Below are positions 36,250-48,293 of a stretch of DNA of 64,000 bases, in pieces (the stretch's first letter is position 1; every line of letters starts with the position of its first letter). Made by a program: the position numbers and the translations under genes. Under the pieces are notes generated by a model that saw nothing but the letters and a program-made list of their open reading frames with translations, had not been told where the DNA came from and did no database searches. Source of the DNA: Capillidium heterosporum (taxonomy: Eukaryota; Entomophthoromycota; Entomophthoromycetes; Entomophthorales; Capillidiaceae); NCBI GenBank assembly GCA_016630905.1, contig WBMQ01000013.1, positions 1,054,001 to 1,118,000 of the forward strand, written 5' to 3'.

Positions 36250-37832
36250 GTTAAATGTAAATTCAATTTAATTTAGGTGGGTTTTGGGACGTTTATAAAG
36301 AAACTAGTTCGATATACTTTGAGCTGTAGGTAGTTTGTTTGCTTTTATGGAAAGGTGTCTAAGAGACGGATGATGTCTACTTTTTTGCAGCTGTCTATTC
36401 ATTTTATATCCAATGTGAGTAGTAAGTAAAATATTGCTACAAGTGCATATATATTTTCAATCAACGGTGAGCTATAGTGGCATGTTATTTTAAAAGATAT
36501 GCTACATCTGTAAAATTAAATATATATCGCATCTAATATACTTTCCGTTCCATATATTGGAGATATTTAGCTTAGAAGTTTGTAAAAGCACGTACCCAGT
36601 ATACGCGAATTGGAAAATATATTCAGTGGATCAACTGGTATGCTTTGAAAACATATGCCGTTTCTTAACAGAAGCATCACTTGGTTTCCTTCCAAAGCTC
36701 CCTAGCGGTTTAAAGCCTGCTAATATTTACAAAACCTCCTGCTATGGATAAGGATTTTAATTAAGATATGGAATCCTAAGAATTCAAATGCAAAAGATGG
36801 ATTCCGTATCTTTTAATTTAAATTCACTATAGCAAAGGAAATATATGCCAAAACTAGATCTTGAAAACAGTATAATCAAATAAAACAACACAATTAATGT
36901 ACTGTTGCTAATTGCAAATTTCGGTATATCTATTTTTGCTAAGCTGCTTCTAATTTCAAACTTGGGGGCTTATACTTTGTCAGCTGTATAAAGAGTACTT
37001 GGGCTGGGAAGTTTTCCAAGTTCCAGGGAATAAAAGGCAGCTATAGTGATATAAATTGGACTTTAGGCTTCAAAGTTCCTATACCTCACTATATAATCGT
37101 AGCCTATTTTTAACTATAGGATCATTAACGAGCACCTTCTTTTAACATGAAATTTTACCAAATGTTAACTTCAACCTGCAACACTATGTGAACTGCTGCT
37201 AAAAAGTTTAAGCGAGCGTTTAAGGTGACTCATATCTATCGGATAATGTTATTTTCATCCTTCATCCAAAGGTTACCTTGCTTCATATACCTGCCTTTGG
37301 ACTTTTAAAGTGCACGTGACTACTAACCCTGATATCCAATCCCCAAATTCTGGGAAAACCAACTGCAAACTTTTGACAGAAGCTTATAAATTTGCAACTG
37401 CCTTCGGTGAAATTGGGAATATAAATTCTGAGGAATAAAATTTACTGCAAGGCTATCAGACACGAGCTGCCCAGTTGATTTCATTGGACACTGGAAGTAA
37501 CATTCGTTAGGTTAATCTAGGACCCCGCAAATGGATGGCTGGCAGATCACAAGTTTTAGGATTTGTGGATTTGCTCTTGAGATTAACGTAAATAAGTTGT
37601 TGGGTTTTATAGTTTCAGGTAAATTTGGCGTGGACCTTAAAAGTCCCAAATTTAATCAAGCTTCCTTTAATTTTTTCAAGTTGGAAATTTAAGGACTACT
37701 ATCTCTAGACTTTATACCCACTCATCGAATCTCAAAGCAGCTTAGCTAAGATCTACCTTTAGTCGGTTAGAAACTCAATTTCAAGTAACTCTATTAATTA
37801 ATACTTATATTCAGCCTGTTTTATGTGTATAG
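36250..37832. other. Divergent intergenic region
   Basis: About 1.6 kb between the divergent small gene and the ceramide synthase gene. A palindromic E-box-like CACGTG lies near 37,313 inside GTGCACGTGAC, about 520 bp before the ceramide synthase start. No gene recognised. Confidence 0.45.
36292..36297 (-). promoter_or_regulatory. TATA box of the small Asn/Ser-rich gene
   Basis: TATAAA on the minus strand, 43 bp before the ATG at 36249. Consensus and spacing only. Confidence 0.4.
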
Positions 37833-39073
37833 ATGTCTAAAGCAAGCAAATTAAACAACAATCTCCTCCTTAATAGCCCTATCATCAACCAATTTGTGGA
37901 GCATCAACTCGGTAAGTTTTGACAATATTTTTATACTGCCAACTGCAACAAAGTGCTAACAGATGCTAATCAATCTCCTACCATTAGAGATATCGGGTGG
38001 TTTGCTCTCCGCAATTGGTGTAGGGTATATGGCAAAGGTAGAGTCGTTCAAACCCTTTTTTGAATTGGAAGGGGCGCTCGTCGATGGGAGCTACGACAAG
38101 CATACCAACGATTTTTTTTTCGTAGTTATGTGGTTCCTGCTCTTCACCTTTGTACGGACTCTGGTAATGGATCGAATTTTAGTCCCCTACATCAAATCCT
38201 GCGGGGTTAATAACACGGTCATCCAGCAGAAATTTAAAGAGCAGGGTTTTATGTGTGGGTTCTATATCCTCTCTTGGACTTATGGAATGGTATTCTTTCA
38301 GTTTATATTGAATGCTAACGTTGAATAGTACCTGTATGCTCAAACCGATTACGCCTTCGACCTACTCAAAATTAGTGCCGACTACCCATTCAAGACCATG
38401 AGCTTCGCCGTCAAGCAGTACTATCTTGTCCAGATGGCGTTCTGGTTGAACCAGATGTACTTTATCCAGCTTGAGGTCAAGCGCAAGGACTACATGGCCA
38501 TGTTCGTCCACCACGTTTTGACCAACTTTTTGATCGTCAACTCCTACCTAGCCAACCACACCGCTATCGGTCACGCCATCTTAGTCACCATGGATTTTGC
38601 CGATATCTTCCTCACGGTACGCCAGAATTTTGTTTTTCAGCAATATTTACTTTTGTAGGGAGCCAAAGTCCTCAACTACCTCAAGTACAAGTTTCTGTGC
38701 GACATGACCTTTGTGCTGTTCGTTTTGTCTTGGGTCGTGACACGCCACATCATCTTTGTTAAAATTATATGGAACCTCATCGGCTGCGACGGCATGGCAA
38801 ACTATCGTTGGGAACCTGAAAACGGCCTGTATATGAGCAGACTCATCCACTGGACCTTCATCGTCTTCCTGTCCGGTTTGGAAGTGCTGTGTGTCATTTG
38901 GTTCAGCATGATCGCCAAGATTCTCTACCACATCGTTAAAGCTGGCAAGGTCGTCGACGTCCGAAGTGATGACGAAGAGTAAACTGCTACCCACATTTTG
39001 TACTAACTCTTTTTGTAGGGAGGAAGAATGTAGTGTCCCCAAAGAAGTTGCTCATGAAAAGAAAGCTTTGTGA
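37833..39073 (+). CDS. LAG1: Ceramide synthase, LAG1/LAC1 family (TLC domain)
   Basis: An ER multi-span enzyme that N-acylates sphingoid bases with very-long-chain acyl-CoA. Five exons: 37833-37911, 37988-38289, 38329-38616, 38659-38978 and 39019-39073, giving about 345 residues. After EHQLEISGGLLSAIGVGYMA (first span) come FFFVVMWFLLFTFVRTLVMD, FKEQGFMCGFYILSWTYGMY, the Lag motif region YYLVQMAFWLNQMYF then KRKDYMAMFVHHVLTNFLIV with the paired catalytic His, and AILVTMDFADIFLT. The C-terminus is acidic (DVRSDDEE...), typical of fungal ceramide synthases and a site for CK2-type phosphorylation. The second intron is 39 nt and contains an in-frame TAG as its acceptor. If the last intron is retained, the protein ends 22 residues earlier. 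Confidence 0.93.
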
Positions 39074-40175
39074 AGCGTTTTTGTACCATTCTGACTACTA
39101 TACTAATATTCGCGATTTGACCGAGTTTCAAATCAACCTCCTTTGTATTTATACGACTTCGAGTCGCAATTAAACTATTTAGAATCTTTTGTAGTTTCGA
39201 TGTTAGCTGATGGTGGTATTTTAGTTCCACCCGAGTTATTTAGTTTGAATAAACTATAGCATATCTGTGAAGATATAGTATATTTAGCTGCGGTAATAGC
39301 AAGTTGCTTCATATTTTCATATTATTATAGTAGCACTATATTCAAAAGACATCCTTTTATCTTAGATCACTATTGGCTTTTATAACTATAGCAGGAATGG
39401 ACTGTCTCATTAGTATATCTTTATTGCATTAGAAACTTCTATTCAGTCACATGTACACAAATATAAATCCTGCCAATATTCCTAAAATGTATTGAGAACT
39501 GCTACAAAGTTAGATTTCCCTTTTAACAAATTGAACTTTCTAATAAAGCAGAGTTTTTCCTCTAACTTCCATTTACAGTCGTGTTTGATAGATACTACCC
39601 AAACATAACTCGATCTACGGTTGTTCAACATCACCAGGTTTTCTCAGGCAGTGGTCTTCAACTCCGAGTCTAAACTTGAAAAGATTGAAGACTATAATAT
39701 CAAAGCATATTACAACAAACTTTGATCATTGGAGTGGAAAAGTGGAATTCATCAATTGTTGGTGATTTATTGAAAAAATGTGTTACTAGTAGGAATAGAG
39801 TTGAATACTATATATAGTATGAATAGTATATAAATTTCTATGAAAGTAGCTTAGATTTTCATCAAAATTAATAGAAATTATCTGTGACCATTCATATTGC
39901 AGTGCAATATACTCACCAATAAAACTCCCTTGTGTATAGCGACTAGCAGCAGTCCTTGGTGAAATATATACTATTTTACAAGCATTTCCTTTAGGATAAA
40001 ACTGCTATATAGTTTTACGCTGCCTTTAAACAAATAATATCTAATAGATATTTTAAAGAATAAAAAGAATACATTAGGATAAATATATATTTTTATTTTA
40101 TAGTTTAATTTTAAATAGCCCCACGCAGTAGATACGGTAGACCAGCTATCCCGATCAAAGTTTGAAGGTACTCCA
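39074..40175. other. Convergent intergenic region
   Basis: About 1.1 kb of AT-rich DNA between the convergent ceramide synthase and CENP-B-domain genes. No gene or repeat recognised. Confidence 0.5.
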
Positions 40176-41663
40176 TTAGCTACTAGCCGGATGTTCCCAT
40201 AAAACCGAGCTTTCAGCATCAGTGGAATGGATTGAGTTGTTGGTATTGGTACTGAAAGGTACTTGACAATTGTTCCACGCTAAACTGGAGTAGGACTGTC
40301 GGCTAGAGTTTTGAGAGTTTGGGTACTGGAGTTGGGATGAGAGCATGTACAAATCCTGAGAATTCGAAATATGTGGCGTAGTTGGGATGGTGTTCAGTAC
40401 ATCTACCATTGAGGCTGGCATAAAGTTAGGAGTAGCAGCATCCATGTGATGTAGACTTGTTGGCACCATACTTCCCATGTAAGTATTCAAGGATCCCATA
40501 CTGTAGCTTGTTGGGAAAAGGTCGTTACTATTGAATTGACTCGAGGTATTTTCAACAAACTGGCTTTTGTTGTAGTTAAGTTTTTCCTCTTTGAGATACT
40601 TGGAGATTTGGTTGACGATATCTTTGTCGGAGGGATGTGGTGGGTTAGTGAAGTTATTGAAAGAGGCATCTGGGTGGGATGGTAAAGTAGGAAAGTCATC
40701 AGAAAGGCTTTGAGCAGTATTTACAGGGGTGTTGTAGTTGAGGTTTAAAGTTTGAGCGTGGTAGGAAGGGGTAGTGGCAATTGCGTTTTGGATATGTTGG
40801 TAGTTGAATGGTAAAGTGAGGTGGGTGCTGTTGTTGGATGAGATATCCTCGAAGTTAAAGGAGCTTTTAGGTAGATCTAGATCGCCGTTGCTAGTGTAGG
40901 TGTTGGAGACTCTACTGGAGCTATCGTCCGAAAACTTGGGGAACTTGAAGTACTCGTAGGTGGATTCGTTTTCAGGGCAGTTGACGTTGATTTTGATGTT
41001 GCTACTTAAAGGCTTATCTATAACTGTGAAGTCTTTGCTGTGAATGTTGTGCATCTGGAAAGGCAAGGTGTTCGTATACTCGGAATCACTGGAGGACACC
41101 TGTTCATTGCTCCCTCGTCCCTTGCCCATCAGTTTATGGGATTCTTCGAAGGTATTGTTGCCATGATCACCGGCGAAAACTAGGTGGAACCGGTTCTTAA
41201 ACCTGAAAAGCCACGACTTGCTTCCGATGAACTTACTGTACCCCATCTGTGTGGCAAACTCCATTGCTTTGTCCAGTATATCCTGTCGCGTCAAGTTGGG
41301 TCCCATCTGAATTGCCTTGAGGGAGGGGTTTGATACACTTCTACGGTATTCGTTCAGCTCTATCTGATTTAGGTTCAGGTCTTCGGTACACCAGTCAAAC
41401 AGCCTTATTTCCAGGTCGTCGTAGGTTCGCTTACGAAGCCGCTTCCTTGAACCGTCATACTTGGATAGGAGGTCTGGGTCTTGGTAGGTCTTGTTCAACA
41501 GTATCTTGGTCACCGTTGACCTTGCTAGGTCCAGCTTCTTGGCAATCTGTACGTGGGTGAGCTCCTTCTTGCTCATGGCGAATATCTCCCGCTTGCAGTC
41601 CAGATCTATAACCTTGCGCCTGTTCTTCTTGCTTTCGCTGTTGGTGTAGTTAGTTGCATCCAT
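40176..41663 (-). CDS. CENP-B/Psq-type helix-turn-helix DNA-binding protein
   Basis: A single-exon protein of 495 residues. Residues about 15-60 form a Psq-type HTH: CKREIFAMSKKELTHVQIAK then LDLARSTVTKILLNK. Residues about 80-175 form the second, CENP-B-type HTH: DLEIRLFDWCTEDLN, LTRQDILDKAMEFATQMG and SKSWLFRFKNRFHLVFAGDHG. This tandem pair is the DNA-binding module of pogo/Tigger (Tc1/mariner group) transposases and of the host proteins derived from them. The remaining 320 residues are Ser/Asn/Pro/Thr-rich with no DDE/DDD catalytic domain and no terminal inverted repeats nearby. So it looks like a host regulator rather than an active transposase. A strong TATATAAG (41743-41750) lies about 80 bp upstream of the start. 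Confidence 0.85.
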   Translation of the reverse strand: MDATNYTNSESKKNRRKVIDLDCKREIFAMSKKELTHVQIAKKLDLARSTVTKILLNKTYQDPDLLSKYDGSRKRLRKRTYDDLEIRLFDWCTEDLNLNQIELNEYRRSVSNPSLKAIQMGPNLTRQDILDKAMEFATQMGYSKFIGSKSWLFRFKNRFHLVFAGDHGNNTFEESHKLMGKGRGSNEQVSSSDSEYTNTLPFQMHNIHSKDFTVIDKPLSSNIKINVNCPENESTYEYFKFPKFSDDSSSRVSNTYTSNGDLDLPKSSFNFEDISSNNSTHLTLPFNYQHIQNAIATTPSYHAQTLNLNYNTPVNTAQSLSDDFPTLPSHPDASFNNFTNPPHPSDKDIVNQISKYLKEEKLNYNKSQFVENTSSQFNSNDLFPTSYSMGSLNTYMGSMVPTSLHHMDAATPNFMPASMVDVLNTIPTTPHISNSQDLYMLSSQLQYPNSQNSSRQSYSSLAWNNCQVPFSTNTNNSIHSTDAESSVLWEHPASS

Positions 41664-44201
41664 CCGATTCGTAGATTATTGAAGTTGAGTTGATTGAGGT
41701 GAGAACAGTTAAAGTTGCACTTTAAGGCTACGCTGACTCTGTCTTATATAGCCATAGTCAATCGGCCCTTTAACCTTTTGGGCAGCTATACTAGCATATT
41801 TTCCCATACAATTTCCCAAATTAAGAGTTGAAAGGGGTGAGGGCGATCCAATTTTCCGAAAATTTAGGAAAAAGTTGTTCTCGGATGCTAAAAAATCTTG
41901 GCGGTCGATTTATTCTAATTAGCGATTGGGTCGCAGACAGTGCTTTATATCCGCAGACTAAAATGGGCTGGTGTCACAGTGATGTTCTTAGCTTCGCCAA
42001 AACGATAGATTTCATTAGAAGCTTCTTTTCATATTAGCTTGAAACAATGCTATTGATGTACACTTTATATTTGGTGGAGGTTTTTAGTAAGTTGGTGATA
42101 ATAATTGATTTGTAGAGCTCCAAAAGTGCTATATAAGGTGACTGTTACCTTTAAAATACATCATATATAGTAAGTTAGTATGGCAGATAACTTCTTTCTC
42201 TCGTAAATCGGAAGGATGTTTAGCCTGCACCATCACTAAAGAATGTCAAATAGATCTAAAATTATCCAAAGCTTTCATTTGCACATCCATGAAAGGTCTG
42301 AGGCACTCCTTGCCCAATTGTAAAAGCAATCCACTTCAGTCTACTAAAACTCCTTACAATCTTAAGGCGGATGGATACTTATACTCAATGGAGTAGTAAC
42401 TTTTCACTATATGTACATCGGTGCTTGATCCAGTTTAAAGATCTTGAACCTGACGGGGATAAATTTCTGGCAACCAAGTAATCTCTTTCCCATCTTTTCA
42501 TTTGCTACGAAACATATAGCCCCATTTACCACCTAGTTGTAGTTGTGAACATAAATCAAATGGGGTAATATTAGCAAATGAAGCACTTGCTCATTGAAGT
42601 TAAGATATACTGCTTAGTAAAGATAATCTGATCAAGCCCTTTCCAAATAGACAGTAGATAGGGTTCTATAGATCTGATGCTAAAGATTTGTACTTTGCTT
42701 AACAAGAACGTGGATGAATTTAAATTACCACTGAAGGAGTACTAAATCTACAAGCAACATCTACTTCGCATCGTAGAAGCCCATCTTACTGCAATATAGG
42801 TAGATCCTGAATTTAGCTATTCCATCCAGCTGTACTCATTTCTACACCCCTTTTGATTCCCCGCCCCTCGCAGCAAAACTAAATCAGCTGCACTTTGATT
42901 GCTTACCAATGTAAGGTGCACACGCCTTCCCATAGGTATTCAATCAATGTCTAATGGTCCATGCCAAACTAGACACCACTCGGTCTATTTCAAAAGCGGT
43001 TTACCCAACATCTGCAAAAATAACTTGTATCTAGTTTGATATCTGAGAGATTATTGGTTCTACACTTGAAATGAAGGAGTAATACCAGTTGGTGGACAAT
43101 TGCCTTTTTATAATTGGCCTTTATCGCAGCTAAAGAGAAAGGCGAAGCCAAGTTTGTTGCATCTACTAGAAATTTCCTAGATTGTAAAGGTGGAACATCG
43201 TGGCAATTAATAAATTGCTACAGGAAACCCCGAAATTTAGTGAAGTTTTAATTTTCCCTTGTACTGCAATAATTGAAGATTGAAATGACGCTATCTGATA
43301 TATCGGAGCACAACTGCAGCTCAAAAACACGAAAATTACCTAATAGCTAGTACTATTGAATTTCAAGTATGATGGTCCTTCAGTTCCCTTTGAGATACCA
43401 AATATGGGACATTAACTCGACATTTGAAGTGCCATAAAGTCTGAACTCTACTTTAGAGGCTGGGATTTTAACTTTTGATAGGCAAGAACCTAAAAAGAAA
43501 CTTGACTAGGTATCTCGAAATCTTAAGATTTAGTTGTTGCTAGTAAGCTTACTATAAACTAAGACGATGATACCGCTGTTACCACTCGATATACCTAACT
43601 TCCAAACGATAAAGTCCTTTGAATAGATAGTGCTCTTTGTTATAAAGACCTTGTCAATAAAAGTTTATAAGGTACATATTAAATAATAGGCATTTTGTAC
43701 GTATGTGAAAAGTTATTATACATGCTATATTTTTAGTAGGCAGAGAAATTGGCTATTAGAATAGAACAAAACTTTCAACAAGCTTTTACTAGCTTCTATG
43801 AAAAGGAGTTTAATATATTGTAAGATGTTATTCAAGGTAGCTGGAGTTTGTGTAATTTAAAATGAGTGATCAAATTGAAAATAGAGTTTCGAACTTATAC
43901 TTTCTAATTTTTATAATATACATGTTGATCAAAATTAGTCTTGATTTATATTGGCTACATACATTTCCAATATAAAGTTTATTATATATTAATACGCCTC
44001 AATTTTGTTCCAAATGTAAACCTCCAAATAAAAACACGCAATTTGAAATATATACCTAATAAAGATGTTTATTATATATAAAAGATAAGTTATAATAACT
44101 GCCTACAAATTACAAAAACTTATTCTTTAGGATCTAATCCAAAGATCCTCGGACAACTCAAATCCAACCCTAATGCAAGCTCCCATTTTAAAAGTTAAAA
44201 A
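41664..44201. other. Long gene-free region between CENP-B-domain and pseudokinase genes
   Basis: About 2.5 kb. From 41,664 it should carry the regulatory region of the CENP-B-domain gene (TATATAAG at 41743). The left-over ORF at 41,828-42,037 has no supporting features. I see no RNA gene or repeat. Confidence 0.5.
41743..41750 (-). promoter_or_regulatory. TATA box of the CENP-B-domain gene
   Basis: TATATAAG on the minus strand about 80 bp before the ATG at 41663. The same octamer precedes the zinc-finger gene at 57.7 kb. Confidence 0.5.
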
Positions 44202-46497
44202 CTACTTACGTGGTGGTAGCTGAGGTGGTACCGAACCTTTACTTCGTGGTGGTAGCGGAGGTTTACTATTTTGTCGGTATTGGTTAGGTGGACTTTGATA
44301 TACGAACGGTGGATTACAATTGGGGTTACAGTCGCTATATCCAGATGAAGGTGGAGGACCATTTGAGTATGTTACCGGGAAGCTAACTGGGGTATCGTAG
44401 TGTGACTCGTTTAAGTTGGTAGGGTGGGTGTAGTTGGGGTTGGAATTATAAGTAGGACTGGTAGGGAAGCTTTGTCCACTGTTGGGAAAGGTATTGTAGG
44501 TCGGGCTAGTCAAATTTGAACCAATGGGACTGAAGCCTGGGTTTAACGCAGGACTGGTTAACCCACCAATGAATGGATTGCCGTTATCACTACTGCAGCA
44601 AGGGCTAAGGCTAGGGTTAGGTAAAGTGTATCCGTAGTTGGGAGGCGATAGAAGTTGATTCTGTAAGCTAGGGCTGACGAAAGTGGGCATACCTAAACCC
44701 ATTGAAGAATTATCGGCAGCTGGATAGTAGCCGTAATTGGGTTGACTCATGATGAATGGAGATGGCGACGGTGCCCTCAAGAAGTTGGGTTGCAAGTGAA
44801 ACTGCTGCTCCTCAACTATACAGTGTACCGGTTCACTTAACATCCTCAAAATGCCATCGACGTCAGGGCGGTCATCCACATTTATAGACCAGCATTTTTC
44901 CATCAACTGATGATAAGCAGGTGGTACATAGGTTAAAGATTCACGGCCATCCTTCTTATGATGCTCGACCAAATTCTCAAAACTCCACTTGGCAAAAGGA
45001 GTCCGCTTGGTAAAGCTGGACCAGAAAATCAATCCAAAGGCATACACGTCACATTTCGTCGTAAAAGGTTGGTTTGAGTTCTTAACTTGATTGGGGTCCA
45101 GCCACCGAATCGCGCTTACACTGGAAAAAGGCTTGGTGTCGTCCTTGCCGTCCATTTCAAACTTTATGGAGAGGTCGCGTAACGCCCTGTCGATGGGTAA
45201 AGCGTACTCGAACCCCGTCAACTTGGCCCGCCCAGCTTCGGTAACTAAAACATTTGCTGTATTCAAATTACGGTGGACATACTTATGTGTCGTATGTAAG
45301 TAGTTCAACCCGTGGGCTAGATCCTCCATCAGATTTAAAACCATGTTGTCGTCAAGTTCCAACCCCTGATAGATGTAATCGCTAAGGCTACCCATGGCCG
45401 TAGATTCGATCAACGTAGCATACCCATAGAAGTTTGTCAAAGGTTCGGCGTGCGTTATACCGTACAACCTTACTACATATGGGGACCCTTGCAATGTGTG
45501 GAGGTTAGTAATCTCACGTAAAATGAGTTGAAGGATGTTAGGTAGATCAGCACGGTAGGTTTTCTCGTCAACGTGGTCTTTGAGGGTAGGAGAAAACGAG
45601 ATGAAACGCTTGGTTATGCGGAATAATGCGCTCTTCTGGCTTACCAACGTGGTGTCAAATTCTAAAAGGTCACGGGGGATGTAGTGGGTTTGTAAAAATT
45701 GGTGGAATTCGAAACTGCCGTCATCCACTGGTTTGGGCTGCTGGTCGATGTGCATTGATTCTAGATCGGTATTTAAGTCTTGAATTTGAGGATCTAGCTT
45801 CGGATTAGGTATTTTTGGTAGTTGTTTCGATGGCAGCTTGATTGAGTTAGTGTTATTGGGGCTTGTACTTAACGTAGATTGGTCCAGATCGATTTCTGAC
45901 TCCATTTCACCGTTCAGCTTTAAATCTAAATTAGTGCTATGTTGAGTCTTATCAGGGCTTTCCTTAGCACCGACACTTGAAGGTAATGAATCTGTATCTG
46001 CTTTTGTTTTTGCTGGCTTGTCTCCTAAAAACTTTAAACTCGCCTGCTCGAACAACTCCTCCTCCCTCCTTTTATTCTGCAACTTCTGTTTTGTACTTTT
46101 CGAAGTTTGTCCTCTCAATCAAGCAACTTTCCGTATCCAATTCAAATATGGCCTGTTCCATCTCGTTCATTATTGAATATAAAGCCTTTTTATGGTTGTC
46201 CGAATTTAACATTGCTGTTATTTGGTACTTTGCCTCTAATGCCTTGATGAACTCTAACGAAGACTCCAAGATGCTCAGGTAGTTTTTAACTATTAGACGG
46301 GTTCGTTTCGACTTTGAGTCTTCTTCTAGCTTAGAGTGACTAATGGTTTCCTTCAAGTCGTTGGCTATGACATTACCGCGGTTGACTTTACGTGATAGCT
46401 TTTCGGTAATATTACTTAAAATCTTGCAGTTGGCACTGTGGGTTTCGAGTTCCTTACCTATCTTTATAGCGGACTCCAGTAGCTCTAGTGTCGACAT
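44202..46497 (-). CDS. MLKL-like pseudokinase with helical N-terminus and SH3-ligand tail
   Basis: The first exon (start 46497, MSTLELLESAIKIGKELETH) is about 134 residues of amphipathic helix, reading like a four-helix bundle. A 28-nt GT-AG intron (46069-46096) joins it to the main exon: ...NFEKREEELFEQASLKFLGD. A disordered linker leads to a kinase-like domain (about residues 255-550). The beta-3 Lys is kept (RITKRF, about 287). The catalytic loop reads HRN instead of HRD (VHRNLNTANVLV, 45.27 kb), and the DFG motif reads GFE (LTGFEYA, 45.21 kb). There is no glycine-rich loop, so catalysis is unlikely. Regulatory-lobe text is normal: CDVYAFGLIFWSSFT, MEKCWSINVDDRPDVDGIL. The tail is Pro/Asn/Tyr-rich and ends in PPLPPR and PPQLPPR, SH3-binding motifs. 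The layout (helical bundle plus pseudokinase with GFE) parallels animal MLKL. That function is an inference. Confidence 0.72.
46069..46096 (-). other. 28-nt micro-intron in the pseudokinase gene
   Basis: The N-terminal frame stops at a TAA, and the kinase frame has no ATG upstream of it. A GTACAA donor and an AAG acceptor 28 nt apart join the two in phase, giving ...TNFEKREEELFEQ. Otherwise a +1 shift would be needed. Confidence 0.55.
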
Positions 46498-48293
46498 CGC
46501 CTATCTGTTTCTGTAAACCTTGTTGCTGTAAGTCTTTTGTTGAATGCTTACTCCGTCTTTTCAATTTGGCTTTTTAAAGCTTTAGTGAACGTAGATCTGT
46601 GATTGCTTTATTTTAACACGCTATAAATATTCTAGACTGCGGTTTATGTCATAGACTTTTGTAATGAATTGTTTATAAATATTGGGTGCTAATTTGCAAA
46701 TTTAATTGTAAAATGCACCTAGGATTTCTGAACAGCTAAATACTTGTAATTTAATTGATTAGCAAAAATCTAAAAATATACTTGAACTATAAGATTTGGC
46801 GACAAATATAGATTTTAAATATATTATATATCTATATTCATGAATCAGTTATCATAGATATGGCAAAATACAGCCTACATTCCATTTACCACTATGTTTT
46901 TAACTTTTATACTTGTATAAAAGGTAGAATAGCATATAAATTGCCCGTTGTCTTATACAAATGATATATTGTTGCTTGAAAACTTGGCTGAATGGATCTC
47001 TCACTATAGCTTTTACATGGTGCAATAGTTGCAACATAAATCCGTTATACAAATAGCATTAATTCAAATTGTAAAATGTTAAGAGCTTTTAGTTTTTTAG
47101 TAGATACAGGTCTATTAATTGAATTATTTTTTATACAGCGATATAAATTATAGGTATAGCAGTTTAATAATTAAAATGGGGATATTAAATCGTTTATGGG
47201 TTATAGATGTGTCGATTAAGTGCTTTGATAACCAGCAACAAGTTTAGCTATAGATCTGGCTACTGTTTCCAGCAATATAGTATGTGGTTTTGGAAAAAGG
47301 TTACCTGCAGTTAGAATACAAGAGCTGGATCTTCCATCTAACATCCACAAGTAATTTACAAATTTTGAAATTATATGTGCATTCATCAAATTAGACTGCT
47401 AAATACTGTGTTGCACTGTTTCCCTATTCCAAAATATAATTCGGACTTATATTCTACTATTATACCATTTAAACTATATCTGATTTTGGTATAGCTTCAA
47501 TATCAAAGTCAGATCTAAAATTCTGAGGTTACGTTTGTTTACACTCCATCTTTACATGGTGGCATATGTTATTTCCATGTTTTCGAAGTTTCCACTAGGA
47601 ATATGTTGAGCATACCAACACATATAACAGGATGGGGCTGTTTTATTCAATAATAGGCAAACGCATTTTAAATCAAAATTACAACGAAAAAGAAGCTAAA
47701 GTTGAAAAGACTTTGAGGTTTAATGCCAAACGAGTGGGTTAATCGGTGTGTATAAGCGTGAGTGTGGCGGATAATATCAAGAAGCCTACTTGGCCGTGAA
47801 AATTTAGATTCTACTGCATTTTGTCGTTCATATTGCTCGATGGTTACATTTATTTGCAGTGTCAAATTACGCACTATAGAAACTGGAACTGTGAATTGTA
47901 ACTGGTGGCTGCCATTTACTTTTGCAGAATTAGCAGTCTACTTTTTGAATGGACAAAATTTGAGAGCTCAAATCGTCCCATTCCGGCATGACATACATTC
48001 TGTAACTTAATTGATGCTATCCCGTAAGGTATAGTTTGTTCGAGTACTGCCTTATACATTCACTACCGAGTTTTGATTACAAAGAACATCTAATTATCCG
48101 GGCTTTCTCTGACTCAGGCCAAGCTACATTCAAAAATATCAGTGGATCTTGGTTTGAGAAGGTATCGAAAATTTAATTCTTCCCCAATTTTCTCCTTAGC
48201 TTATTGGGCAGTGGGATTCAATTCTTTGAGTGATAAAAGAATAGATCTAAACTTTACACTTCCTCCTGAAGCTTTTTACTGTTGAATACTGCA
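46498..48293. other. Divergent intergenic region
   Basis: About 1.8 kb of AT-rich DNA between the divergent pseudokinase and Pumilio genes. Short open frames (for example 47,762-48,010) lack recognisable motifs. Nothing else seen. Confidence 0.5.

Noticed and set aside
37963-38328. Ceramide synthase starting at the ATG at 37963 and ending at TAG 38328
   Set aside because: The ATG lies inside the first intron, and the TAG is the acceptor of a 39-nt intron. Splicing gives a full LAG1 domain starting at 37833.
41664-44201. A hidden multi-exon gene in the 2.5-kb gap
   Set aside because: No conserved motif or consistent set of open segments was found on either strand.
46072-46497. Treating the helical N-terminal ORF and the pseudokinase ORF as two genes
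   Set aside because: The kinase frame has no ATG before its linker region, and a GT-AG pair joins the two in phase, so one gene is simpler.
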